Position numbers and translations under genes: made by a program. The notes beneath the pieces were generated by a model that saw only the letters and a program-made list of their open reading frames with translations, was not told where the DNA came from and searched no databases. A stretch of DNA of 64,000 bases from Anaeramoeba flamelloides (taxonomy: Eukaryota; Metamonada; Anaeramoebidae): positions 3,348,001 through 3,412,000 of the forward strand of contig JANTQA010000060.1 in assembly GCA_027625915.1 (NCBI GenBank), in the 5' to 3' direction. Shown here in pieces: positions 24,090 through 34,918 of this stretch; within the stretch, counting starts at the first letter, position 1; each line of letters opens with the position of its first letter.

Positions 24090-25207
24090 GACTTTTTATT
24101 TTAATTTTAATTTTTTGATCTCTTGCAATCCAAATTATCAAATATATTTTTTCCAATAGAAGTCTTAGATGTCGACTAATTTAAAAGTTTTTTTTTGTCT
24201 TTAGATCAATACAATTCTTTCTTCAAAGCTTATTAAAATATTTTCAAAAATAGAAAATTGAACAAAAAAGTAGCAAAACATTTTTAGTTTTTATCCGTAA
24301 TTAATATATGGGTTTTTGTTTAAATGTTATTGTTAGATTAATCAATGAAAGTTTTTATTTCAGTTTCCAAATAAACTCCTTTGAATTAGGTAAGGAAAAA
24401 ATAAAGAACTTTTCAAAATAAATTTGAAATAGTGTTTTGAGTGATTGTTTTCTTTTTCTTATTGGAAAAATGAGATAAAATTTTGATATTAGAAAAATAC
24501 ACTTATAATATTTGATAAAGAGTATATTTTTTGTTTTTTTTATAGTGAAAGTTTCATTTTCCCCCAATAGAGTGATTTGTGAGATTTTTTCATAAAAAAT
24601 ATTTTCGGGAAATCTATCTTCTTTTTTTTTTTAAAAGATTAAACGGTACTCAAATAAAATTTTCTTTTTAAACATACGACCTGTTTTTAAAAGTTTTAAT
24701 ATATTAGCCTGATCATATATTGGTCGAAAATCAGAGTGTGCTGACTAATTGGGTCAATTTTATATCAGTGTTACACAGCTCAGATGTCTCTAGGAAATCT
24801 ATAATACATATTATTGAACAATAAATTATTGAATTTTTTTACTAAAACACTTTTAAAAAATTTTAATTTTGAGAAATGTTTTTTAATTCCTTTTCAAAAT
24901 CAAAAAATAGAAACCGAAATAATATTGTCCCTGGTAATTAATAATAAAGATTTAGATCTTTGAAAAAGTAACTATTTTTATATTTTTTTTTAATATCAAA
25001 TAGTAAATAAAAAATCATTCAACCTAAAAACACAAAGACTAGTAATTTTTGTTTACTTTTTCACAAGCTTTTTTTTACATTAATATATTTCTAATTATAG
25101 AGAAATTGTTTGCTAAAAGAATCTATTGGTTAATTTTTTTAATTTTTTTCTAAAATCAAATTTTTTAGTAACTTATATTAATTTCACCACAAATGTAAAA
25201 TTTGAAT
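24090..25207. other. AT-rich spacer, nothing recognised
   Basis: No coding frame, RNA gene or shared repeat could be identified. The short frame at 24355-24567 (-) has spacer-like composition. Confidence 0.5.
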
Positions 25208-25406
25208 TACAGTCTGTTCCACTTTTAAGGTACAAACTTCAACGAAATTTATGGAACAAAAAAAATCTCAAATTAAGGTACAACATTCAAATTCTAGTAA
25301 AATAACTTGTAAAAAAAATAATTCTAAATTTTGTACTTTAATTTATGATTTTTTTGTGCCTTAAATTTCGTTGTAAGTTTGTTCCTTAAATTTGAAACCG
25401 ACCGTA
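25208..25406. mobile_element. Family A hairpin MITE, copy 9
   Basis: TA-flanked ends TTACAGTCTGTTCCACTTTT and AAACCGACCGTAA are slightly decayed. Both arms keep the TTAAGG-type blocks. Confidence 0.82.
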
Positions 25407-26989
25407 ATAATATTCAGACTCCAAAGTTGATAAATACCTTATGTTATTCTTCTCATATTTTAACTGTTTTATAATATTGGATTTTTGTATCGAAATTCAA
25501 ATGACCATTTTTAAAAAGATGATTGTTGTTGAAAAAATTAGTGAAATTTTGACATGATGGGTAATCAATAATACACACTTTAAGTTAATACCAGTTTTTT
25601 TTCATAAGGAAAAAATGATTTCTTGATTAGAGAGCATTTTTTATTCACGTATTTTTTTTTTTCTTCTTCAAATTGAAATCAAAAACTTATGAAAAGGAGT
25701 TGAATAAAAAAATCTAGTTTGCCGAGTTAAAAGATTCCCTTCCAATGATTTAGAGAAATTGATCTTAAAAGTTAAATGTATCATATTGGAGAATAATAAC
25801 CCAAATGAAAATAATCATCGACTCGCTCTTTAATTGTTACTATTCAGGAAATAGTTATGTTATTGCTATATAATTGCATTCATTTAATAATCAAACTTTT
25901 AAAATTACAAAATAATCACTGGATAGAAGAACTAGTAATTGAAATTATATCTGCCCAAACCAACATTTAATCAATCGAAAAACAATAATAAAAATACTCT
26001 TTTCTAAATTCATAGAAAACCTCTCTAAAAATCTATTTTTTTTTTTTCTAAATAAGTAGATATACTTTTGTTATCATACAATTAAAAGAGTATTTAGATA
26101 GATATACCGTTTTAATGAAATTTAGGTAGGTTTATTAATAGGTTTATTAATAGGTTCATAAACAATTTAGTAATTTATTAAAAGGATTAGAATTAAAATA
26201 TTTGTAATTACATATTAATTTTCCTGTTTTTCACAATTAGGAATCTTGTCTTCCAATATTTTGATGTATTGTATCTTTTTTTCAATATGAATCTACATCA
26301 AGATTTTTTTTACTTTTTTTAAAAATATGGACTAATGGAAGATATTAAAATCTCATAAAATACAAAAAAAAAAAGGTTTTTTTTAAGCGTTTGAACTAAT
26401 TTTTAAAAAAATTTTCATGATTATATTTATCTGAATAGATTTTTTGAGTTTTAAGTTAGTTATCTGAAAAGAAAAGATACAAAGTTTATTATTTTTTTAT
26501 ATACACTCTTCACGATTGTTTAATATTTAGAAACAACTAATAATAATAATAATTGAATTGGATCTTGGTTATCCTTTTAAAAAAGCGGAACGATGCTCTA
26601 CTTATAAAAGTTTTACTATTTCAAATCCAAATAATAAAAAAATTAATAATTGTGAAAGTAAATCTCACAATATTGAGTCTATTTGTATTCAACTATTTTT
26701 GATATAAACAATTTGTGTTTTTATAACTATCCTTTTAATTATAATTGCAAAAAAAAAATTTTATAAACATAAACACAAGAAAATGTAAATGTTTTTTTTT
26801 TTTTTTTTTTTTGGGTACTGTTTTGGTGAATATATTTTGATATAAATACAACTGCGTTTGATTCAATTACAATTAATATTTCACTTTAATTTGAAATTGT
26901 CAATTAACGAATAGATACACAAATGAAAAACGATTGTATAAGAAATATAAATAAAATTCGCAAGTTTTTGTAAAAACCTTACACAGCCA
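25407..26989. other. AT-rich spacer, nothing recognised
   Basis: No gene found. An 18-T run lies at about 26790. The short repeat AGGTTTATTAATAGGTTTAT occurs at about 26130. Confidence 0.5.
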
Positions 26990-27154
26990 GTACCAACTTT
27001 AAGGCACAATAAAAATTCCAAATTAAGGCACAAAATTCAGATTCGAGAAAAATAATTTGTATAAAAAATTCCAAATTTTGTGTCTTTATTTGAAATGATC
27101 TTTTACCCCTTAACTTTGGTTGAAGTTTGTGCCTTAAATTTGAAGTTGACTCTA
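26990..27154. mobile_element. Family A hairpin MITE, copy 10 (shortened, decayed)
   Basis: About 165 bp. The left end ACACAGCCAGTACCAACTTT lacks a block present in full copies (AACTTTCAACGAAATTTAAG). The right arm is longer and ends AAGTTGACTCTA. Confidence 0.7.
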
Positions 27155-27842
27155 ATATATATACTTTTTGTTAAAAAATATTAATTATTTTTCTGAAAAA
27201 GTTATTTTTTTTGAAAAGACAAGATTTAAAGAGTAAAAGCGAAAAAAATAATTTTTTTTTTTAAAAAATCTTGATTAATGTTAATAGTGGTTAAAAAATG
27301 AAAATATCAAATTAAATAAATCATATTTTGTAATTTTTTTTATTAAAAAAAATTTCATTTTGTTTTTCCTAAAAATAATCGTCAAATTTTTGAAAAAATG
27401 ATTAGAAAATACCTTAAAAACAGATACAATTCTAATAATTAAATAATCAAACAAATAGTCAAATAGAAAACATTATTTGTTTTTTATAATTCCCTTCGCA
27501 AGACCCTTTTTAGGATTACCAAATATAAAAAAAAATATGAAGATTATAATAGAAACTCTTTTATAAATCATCACTGAATTTGTGTTACAGATTCATATTT
27601 ATATCAAGATATATCCCTTATGAATCGAATTTGACCTAAATCCATTAAGTCCAAAATAAAAGTTTAAAATGATATTGATGTACTAATATATTTATTTTCT
27701 TATTTCAGTTCAATTCATATTTTAATTAGAACAAAAAGTCATAATAGTTAAAAGATAAAGTTTTTATGTTATTAATTTTTTTTTTTTTTTTGGTTGGAAT
27801 AAAAAAAATAATATTCATTTTTCCAATTTCTTAAATTTTTGT
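27155..27842. other. AT-rich spacer, nothing recognised
   Basis: No gene or repeat recognised apart from homopolymers. Confidence 0.5.
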
Positions 27843-28043
27843 TACAGTCAGTTTCACTTTTAAAGGCACAAACTTTCAACATAATTTAAGGCACAAAAAA
27901 AATCTCAAATTAAAGCACAAAATTCAAATTCTAGTAAAAATAAATTGTAAAAAAAAATTCCAAATTTTGTGCCTTAATTTGAGATTTTTTTTGTGTCTTA
28001 AATTATGTTGAAAGTTTGTGCCTTAAAAGTGAAAATGACTGTA
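27843..28043. mobile_element. Family A hairpin MITE, copy 11
   Basis: TA-flanked and full length. Both arms share the variant AACATAATTTAAGG / CCTTAAATTATGTT-type change, another compensatory pair. Confidence 0.88.
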
Positions 28044-28702
28044 TTTGTTTTTTAATTTTTTAACTCAGAAATTTTATTACAATAATAGTAATTCAAATCT
28101 TAATTCATTGATTTATTAATAAAAATTTTCAAATAATATTGCTAATTTTAATCATAAAAAAAATTAGAAAAAATAAATAACAATAATTAGAAAATTTCAT
28201 TTTATTTTTAATATAAAATTTTAATAAATATAAATTAAGATAAAAATTTAAAATTTATTTCCTCAGCCCAAAATTAAAAATTCAATATGCTTCTTTTTCA
28301 AAAAACCTAAATTTAAACAAAACAAAATAATTGAAAAAATTAAACAAAAAAAATTTTAAAAAAATAAATAATAACTTATAAATAGTATACAAAGGTAATA
28401 TAATAATCTTGGAAACCAAGAATTTTTTTTTTTTTTTGAATTCTATTATTAGTAAAAATTTGAATTTTCAATCTAAATTAATTTAAATCTTGTATAATAA
28501 TTTTTTTATCTATGCACTATTATTCAAAATTATTGTTTATTTTATGCTAAGACTATAATAAGCCAAAAATCTAAAAAATAGTTATAAATTAAAAAAAAAA
28601 TCAAATTATTAAATTTACCGGAACTATTGAAAAATGATTTAAATTTGAAAAAAAATATTATTTTTTTAAAAAATCTAATTTATATTGTATCTACAAACTC
28701 TG
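28044..28702. other. Extremely AT-rich spacer
   Basis: Almost pure A/T between 28120 and 28700. Nothing else is seen. Confidence 0.55.
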
Positions 28703-29391
28703 TTTCAGTCAAAGGGCCCAATGTTTTTTTCAAATATCAATTATTTTATATAATTGACCTTTGAATAACAAATAAGAAATAAACAGAATAATACACATCA
28801 ACGAATTGTTGATATATACCTGAAAGAAAACTAATTAATCAATAAATTTTCTTAAAAATTTCAACACCTAAATTCTTATTGCCCTATTGAGAAAAATAAT
28901 AACGTCCGATTTGAATATCTACTGGTATTTGAATAATAAATATGAAACATTTTTCACTTCATTTTCCATACTTTTCTTTTAGAAATTAAGCCCCCCCAAA
29001 CGAATTTTGTTGGTATCTGGGGTCTCTATTTGAAAAAGGAAATGAAAAAGAAGTGAAAATTTTTCACATTTATTAAACAAATATCAAGATCAAAGATCGA
29101 ATAGAATTGCAATAGAAATCATATCATTTCTCAACAATCTTTACATGGTTTCAATAACATTAGAATAACACATTTATACCAAGTGACTATTGATCTTGCA
29201 ATAAAAAATTTTTTGAAAATGAATGAGGTTTTAAAAAAAAAATCGAAAAAAAAAACAAAAATGTGGAAAAATGTGAAAAAATGATTTCAATTTTGAACAT
29301 TTCCGAAAGAATTTTTTAATTCTAATATCTATACAAGCACTTTAAACACATGTATTGTACCCTTTACAACTGGGCCCCTTTGACTGAAAAA
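28703..29391. mobile_element. Family E inverted-terminal-repeat element, copy 1 (689 bp), containing a family D copy
   Basis: The ends TTTCAGTCAAAGGGCCCA and TGGGCCCCTTTGACTGAAAA are complementary. A family D element occupies about 28921-29095 inside. The entire structure is repeated in inverse orientation at 59442-60131 with nearly equal length. A further lone terminus (AAAGGGCCCCAAAAAATTTC) lies at about 29541-29565. Non-coding. Confidence 0.75.
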
Positions 29392-29624
29392 TAGTTTATA
29401 TATTAATTATTTAAAATAAAATATATGTCTTTCTATTGATTGGTTATCAAATTCTAATTCAAATTCTCTATGTAATGCCAGTATATTTTTTTATGGAATA
29501 AATTATTTGTATAAAGTATTTTAGGTAATGTTGTGACGCAAAGGGCCCCAAAAAATTTCAGTCAAGTATGATGTGTTTAAATGTTAATATTATTAAGTTC
29601 TTGATATGTAGAAAAACTTATATA

Positions 29625-29821
29625 TACAGTCTGTTTCACTTTTAAGGAACAAACTAGCAACGAAATTTAAGGCACAAAAATCTCAAATTAAGGCACAAAA
29701 TTTGAGATTTTTTTTTTACAATTTTTTTTACTAGAATATGAATTTTGTGCCTTAATTAGAGATTTTTTTTGTGCCTTAAATTTCGTTGCTAGTTTGTTCC
29801 TTAAAAGTGGAACTGACTGTA
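29625..29821. mobile_element. Family A hairpin MITE, copy 12
   Basis: TA-flanked with clean arms. Both arms carry the mirrored variant CTAGCAACGAAATTT / AAATTTCGTTGCTAG. Confidence 0.88.
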
Positions 29822-30361
29822 TATATAATTTCGATTGAAAAATAATAAAATTCAAAGTATCAAGAAGAATTTTTCAAGATTGAAAAAAAATTTTCAAGTT
29901 ATCTAAATAATGTCGTTATTATTTTTTTGAAACCTAAGCTAAAAAAAAATAATAAAAAATAATATTTTTTCGAGTCATATTTATATTGGTTATTTCTCGA
30001 AAAAAAGATCTTTATTTAATAATACTCTACTGATTATGAGTATTATTGGATTTTTCTCTTTTCTTTTTTTTTGTTTTCTTTTTTTTTTTTGAGAAACAAA
30101 TAGCTCAGTTCGTGGAAATGGTATCTTAATATTTAAAACAGAATAGGTAGGGGAATAGAAGAAATGTGACTTTTCTCGAGATCTTAATTTACCAAATATA
30201 TTTTTCTTTAAAACAATAAATTTTAAAATGTGTTGTTATTAATGAGTGTTAGCTAATTTGAGAGTTTAAAGAGGGCGAAGAAAATAACTTTTTAAAAATG
30301 TTGAAATTTTGAAAAAATTACTTTTTGAGTTGAGAGTTAAGTATTTTAAAACAGTTTTAAA
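29822..30361. other. AT-rich spacer between two MITEs
   Basis: No gene recognised. Confidence 0.5.
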
Positions 30362-30564
30362 TACAGTCAGTTTCACTTTTACGGCACAAACTTTCAACGA
30401 AATTTAAGGCACAAAAAAAATCTCAAATTAAGGCACAAAAATCTCAAATTCTAGTAAAATAATTTGTAACAAAAAAAAATTCCAAATTTTGTACCTTAAT
30501 TTGGAATTTTTTTGTGTCTTAAATTTCATTGAAAGTTTGTTCCTTAAAAGTGAAACTGACTGTA
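30362..30564. mobile_element. Family A hairpin MITE, copy 13
   Basis: TA-flanked and full length, ends CAGTCAGTTTCACTTTTACG and AAAAGTGAAACTGACTG. Confidence 0.88.
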
Positions 30565-31834
30565 ATACAAATATTAGTCTAGCTTTAAAGATCTAAAAAG
30601 AATCTAAAACTAGAAACGATTTTTTTTTATTTTTTTTTCCTAGAAGATCCACACTATTTCAACAAATAATAACTCACACAATTTGACCCATTGTTTCGAC
30701 AACAAACAAAAAAATCTTTCTTTCTGGGCAATATCAATATCACCCCCCCAAGAAAAATAGATTGCATATTTTCTCAACTTGGTACAAATAACGGCGTAGA
30801 TATAGATCCTTCTAAATTTTATAATTTTTTTTCTCAGATGATTTTTGATAAATTTTAAATGTTATTGTCAAATCTAAAACCTGGAAATTTCTGAAACCCG
30901 GTAATTTCATTTTTCTGATCAATTGTAAATATTAGTAAAATATCAAAAATATACTCCCATTTTACAGACAAATAACCTAATTACCCAGAGACTTATAACC
31001 GTTCCAATTGGGGTATTTTTTAAATATTCTGGATCCATTAATTTTAACTCTTTGGTGAATTCAGAAACCAAAAAAATCCAAAATTTGTAAAATTAATTGA
31101 TAACATTACTGAAAATTGAAAATCAAATTTATTGCCATTTTCCCTTTAGATAAATTTTAAATTTATAAGGAATCATCTTTATATGAATTATTTTGATTTG
31201 AAATTTTGAAATAAGAGTTTTATTTACTTTATCTCTTTCTTTTAATAATTTTTTTAAAAATTTTAAATTTCTATTGGGAACCTTAGAGGATTTATTTTTT
31301 TACAAAATGGTTTTCATAATTTCATGAAAATTTATTATAATCAAACACCTCTCTCAAATTCAAATTCTTCCAAATATTTCAAAGTATGAAAAAATTTTTT
31401 ATTTCAAAATTTAAAATCAAAAGTGGATTTTCATTTTCAGTCATGTTCTCAGGGATATGAACAAAAATGAGAACATTTTTCACATTTTAAAATTTTAAAT
31501 GGTTTAAAAAGTAATTCTAACAAGAATGTAGACTCAATATCTCAAATTTTAACTTGGGATATTTATTAGATTGGCTATTTTGCTGTTAAACCATTCATAC
31601 TTTAAGATACTTTTGAACAGAATTTTCAGTTAATTTTTTTTTTTCAAATAGGACTGGATTTTTTTTACATATTTATAATTTTTTATATCTCGGAAAAACA
31701 AAAAAAAATATATTTATGAATATTAAAACGATCTTATTGTTCAAATTTCTTATTTATTTATTTTATTAAAAAAAATATTGAAAAGAATAGAGAAAAGGTA
31801 AACACACACACACACACACACATATACATAGATA
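30565..31834. other. Spacer downstream of the kinase-NTPase gene, with a (CA)n tract
   Basis: No gene recognised. A (CA)n microsatellite at about 31802-31822 sits 13 nt beyond the minus-strand stop codon and would be in the 3' UTR of that gene. Confidence 0.6.
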
Positions 31835-34800
31835 TTAAAATTCAATTTCTTTAGATTTTTTTAATTTTATTTCTTTTCTTATTTCAATCCATTTTTTTAA
31901 TAGTTCTGTGACATTACTATTATCTTCGACCAACTGTTTAGTGTTGTTTGTATTATGATTTTTTTTATATTCTTTAAAAAACTTTTCATTATTCTTTATT
32001 ATTTGATCAAAGTGATAAAATTGAGTTTTTAAAGAAAATTTTTCATTATGGACTGGTATAATTACTTTTTTTAATGCAGGAAGAAATCCACCTAATAATT
32101 GATGAAATAATTTATTATATTTTTCAAATTTTTTTCGTTCCCTCCCATTCATTTTTTTATGAGTCTCTTCAAATGCGTTTTTTTCAAAATATTGCGCGGT
32201 TTCTTTGATTGAAAAATTATTAACCTTAATTGGAATAATTTGGATCATTTCCATATCAAGCTCAGATTGTGAAGTGAGTAATATGTCTCCATTAATTTGA
32301 TTAAAATACATTTTTTTTAGTAGGGTATCAACATTATCAAAAACTATCAATCTTTTGAGCTTTGAAACATTATTTGTTTGATAATTCAAAAAATTAGATA
32401 ATCTTTTTAATATTTCAATTCCTCCTTCAGTTTTTTTTGCTAAATTTTTTTTGTTGTCACTTTGATTGTATGGATTTAGATCATTAGATAAATTTTGAAA
32501 ATCCTGTATTAGTTTTTCTTCACTTTCACTGTTAAACCAAAAGATTTGATCATAATATTTAGAATGTCTATCAATATATTCAATACACAAATGTGTTTTC
32601 CCAATTCCTGATAACCCTGAAATTAATAAAATTATGGTTTTTCCTCTCATTTCTGTGTTAAAATATTGTTCAATTTTCTCTAATAATTCAATTCTTTCAA
32701 CAGGATTTTTATTTCTATTTGGAATTCCCCATTTAAATTCATAAGATTTTCCCACTTCTTTTTTTCTCTTTTTCTTGGTTAGATTTTTATATTTCTCCTC
32801 TTCAGAATCATTTTGGTTGGTATCTTTCTCAATATCTAACTTTTCTAAACATTGTTTTAAGAAATAAGTTATTTTATTAATTTTCGGTCTTTTTTCGGGA
32901 TTCGGATTCCAACATAATTTGATTAATTCCTCAAATTTTTTTGGCGTGTCCTCTGGAATTTTATCTCTTTCCCCCTTTCGGATTTTCCTCTCAAATACTT
33001 CTTTGTCTTTTATCTCCTGAAAAGGAACTTTCCCATTTGTACTCAATTCATAAAAGATAATACCAAGACTGTAAATATCACATTTTTTATTATATTCTGT
33101 GATCTTTGGATTTAACATTTCCGGTGACATATACCGATGAGTTCCGATTTTTTGTTTTTTTGTATTTCCATTTGGATTAGATGTAATAAATTTTGATACC
33201 CCAAAATCACATATTTTGGCTGTTATTGTGGAATTTTCTTCCTTAATTATCTTTTCTGTAAATCTTGAATTATCTTGGTTGGGATCAGTCGTACATTGAG
33301 ATTGGATTTCTTTAGTGGACTCGATATGTAATAAAATATTACCTGGTTTTAAGTCAAGATGTAAAATATTTAACCTATGCAATTCTCTTAAACCATAAGT
33401 GATATCAAGGGCAAGTTTTATTTTCTGTTTCCAATTCAATTCCTTTTTTGGCTGTTTCTTTTCCAAAAATGATTTCAATTTTGACTTTTTCTGTTTTGAA
33501 TTTGATTCCTTCTTTGACTCTTCTGTTTCCATTTTCAAAAAATAATCTCTTAGTGATCCATAATTGCAATATTCCATTATTATTGAATAAGGATCATAAC
33601 ACATACCTATTATACTAACCAAATTTGGGTGTCTTAATTTAAATAAAATTGAGACTTCATTCTTAAATTGTGAATTTATGGATTTATTTTTTGGTTCAAT
33701 GTTCAATATTTTAATAACAGCAGGGTTGTTCTGTACACGTGTTTTAAAAACATTTCCAAATGTACCTTCACCTAAATAATCACCTTTTTTTGGTAATTCG
33801 TATGAATTAAAAACATATTTCTCAAATAGATCATCATCCTCATCTACTGTAATTGTCTCTGTTGAAGATAGGAACTTTCTTGAGTTGTAGCTTGAGGTGT
33901 TTGAAAATGTATTCTTAAAAGTACTAAAGTAAAATGAAACATCAAGATCACCACCATCAGCTTCTTCATTTTCATTTTCATTTTCATATTCATCTTCTTT
34001 TTCATTTTGTTCGTTTTCGTCTTTACTATGATCTTCTTCTTTTACTTTTTGTTCCTTTTTTTTTTCTGTTTGATTCGTATAATTTTCCTTTTCTTTTTGA
34101 GTTTCCATTTCTTGTGTTTTTTTTTGATCTACTTTTGGTATTTCTATTTCTTGTTCTTTGTTGGGTTTTTTGGCTTCTTGATTTTGAGTTCTTTTTCTAT
34201 CGCTTTGATTTTTGATTTTTTCTTTTTGCTTTTTTTCATCTACATCTTTTCCTTGTTCTTGTTCTTTTTCTTCTCCTTTATTTTTTTTTTTTTCTAATTC
34301 TACTTCATGATGTTTTGTTTCTTTTTTTTTAATACTTTCTTCCAAATTAGAAATTGAAATTGATTCATCTTTGTTGAAGTTTTGGCTCATTAAAATAATT
34401 GTTTTATCCTTTAAAAAAGTTGATTTTGGGCTTATATTATCTCCATTTTCTCTCTTGTTTTCTTGTTTTTTTTCTTTTTTCATTTCTCTCCTTTCGTGTT
34501 TTTTTTTCTTCTTTTTTTTATTGTAGAAAGAATAATCATTAGGATAATTTTCTTCCAAAGTAGAAATTGAAATAGATTCATCTTTGTTGAAGTTTTGTCT
34601 TGTTAAAATAATTGTTTTTCCATTTGAAAAAGTTGATTTTGGGCTAATATTATCTCCATTTTCTCTCTTGTTTTCCTGTTTTTTTTTTTTTTCATTTCTC
34701 TCTTTTTGTGTTAGTGTTGTCTTCTTTTTTTTATTGCCGAAAGAATAATAATTAGGATAATTTTCTTCCAAAGTAGAAATTGAAATAGATTCATCTTTGT

Positions 34801-34918
34801 TGAAGATTTGTATTATCTGTGTTTGAAATATTGATTCTTTCTCGTTTTCTGGTTCTTTTCTTTTTATCTCTCCCCCGACTTTTTCTTGCAAGCCTTTATT
34901 TATTTTTTTTTGTGTCAT
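31835..34918 (-). CDS. TKL-like protein kinase fused to a STAND (NB-ARC-like) NTPase; no TPR domain
   Basis: 1,027 residues from the ATG at 34918. That start is preferred over 34966 because its context (AGTAATACATATGACACA) is the same as at the start of the divergent partner gene. Residues 39-190 hold a 71-residue tandem repeat beginning FNKDESISIS, followed by a Glu/Lys-rich linker to about 325. The kinase spans about 372-690: Gly loop GEGTFG (383-388), Lys403 in AVIK, HLDLKPGN with Asp522, a 40-residue insert with NQDNSR, DFG Asp571, and MSPE. All catalytic elements are present. A P-loop NTPase follows (about 725-935): GLSGIGKTH with Lys774, Walker B-like RLIVFDNVD, and a TSQSELD segment. 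The protein ends soon after a degenerate GGFLPAL motif (GxPLAL in the family), so it lacks the winged helix and repeats found in its partner. Likely a cytosolic signalling kinase regulated by a nucleotide switch; substrates are unknown. Confidence 0.88.
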   Translation of the reverse strand: MTQKKINKGLQEKVGGEIKRKEPENEKESIFQTQIIQIFNKDESISISTLEENYPNYYSFGNKKKKTTLTQKERNEKKKKQENKRENGDNISPKSTFSNGKTIILTRQNFNKDESISISTLEENYPNDYSFYNKKKKKKKHERREMKKEKKQENKRENGDNISPKSTFLKDKTIILMSQNFNKDESISISNLEESIKKKETKHHEVELEKKKNKGEEKEQEQGKDVDEKKQKEKIKNQSDRKRTQNQEAKKPNKEQEIEIPKVDQKKTQEMETQKEKENYTNQTEKKKEQKVKEEDHSKDENEQNEKEDEYENENENEEADGGDLDVSFYFSTFKNTFSNTSSYNSRKFLSSTETITVDEDDDLFEKYVFNSYELPKKGDYLGEGTFGNVFKTRVQNNPAVIKILNIEPKNKSINSQFKNEVSILFKLRHPNLVSIIGMCYDPYSIIMEYCNYGSLRDYFLKMETEESKKESNSKQKKSKLKSFLEKKQPKKELNWKQKIKLALDITYGLRELHRLNILHLDLKPGNILLHIESTKEIQSQCTTDPNQDNSRFTEKIIKEENSTITAKICDFGVSKFITSNPNGNTKKQKIGTHRYMSPEMLNPKITEYNKKCDIYSLGIIFYELSTNGKVPFQEIKDKEVFERKIRKGERDKIPEDTPKKFEELIKLCWNPNPEKRPKINKITYFLKQCLEKLDIEKDTNQNDSEEEKYKNLTKKKRKKEVGKSYEFKWGIPNRNKNPVERIELLEKIEQYFNTEMRGKTIILLISGLSGIGKTHLCIEYIDRHSKYYDQIFWFNSESEEKLIQDFQNLSNDLNPYNQSDNKKNLAKKTEGGIEILKRLSNFLNYQTNNVSKLKRLIVFDNVDTLLKKMYFNQINGDILLTSQSELDMEMIQIIPIKVNNFSIKETAQYFEKNAFEETHKKMNGRERKKFEKYNKLFHQLLGGFLPALKKVIIPVHNEKFSLKTQFYHFDQIIKNNEKFFKEYKKNHNTNNTKQLVEDNSNVTELLKKWIEIRKEIKLKKSKEIEF
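34345..34804 (-). repeat. 213-nt in-frame tandem repeat in the kinase-NTPase gene
   Basis: Two full 71-residue units start at Phe39 and Phe110, and a third partial unit starts at Phe181. Each opens FNKDESISIS(T/N)LEE and ends with ENGDNISPKSTF and a KTIIL strand. The Lys runs vary most between units. Confidence 0.85.

Noticed and set aside
33934-34297. Two long open frames on the plus strand, very rich in Phe and Leu
   Set aside because: They are antisense to the Glu/Lys-rich linker of the kinase-NTPase gene; Phe/Leu richness is the mirror of GAA/AAA codons.
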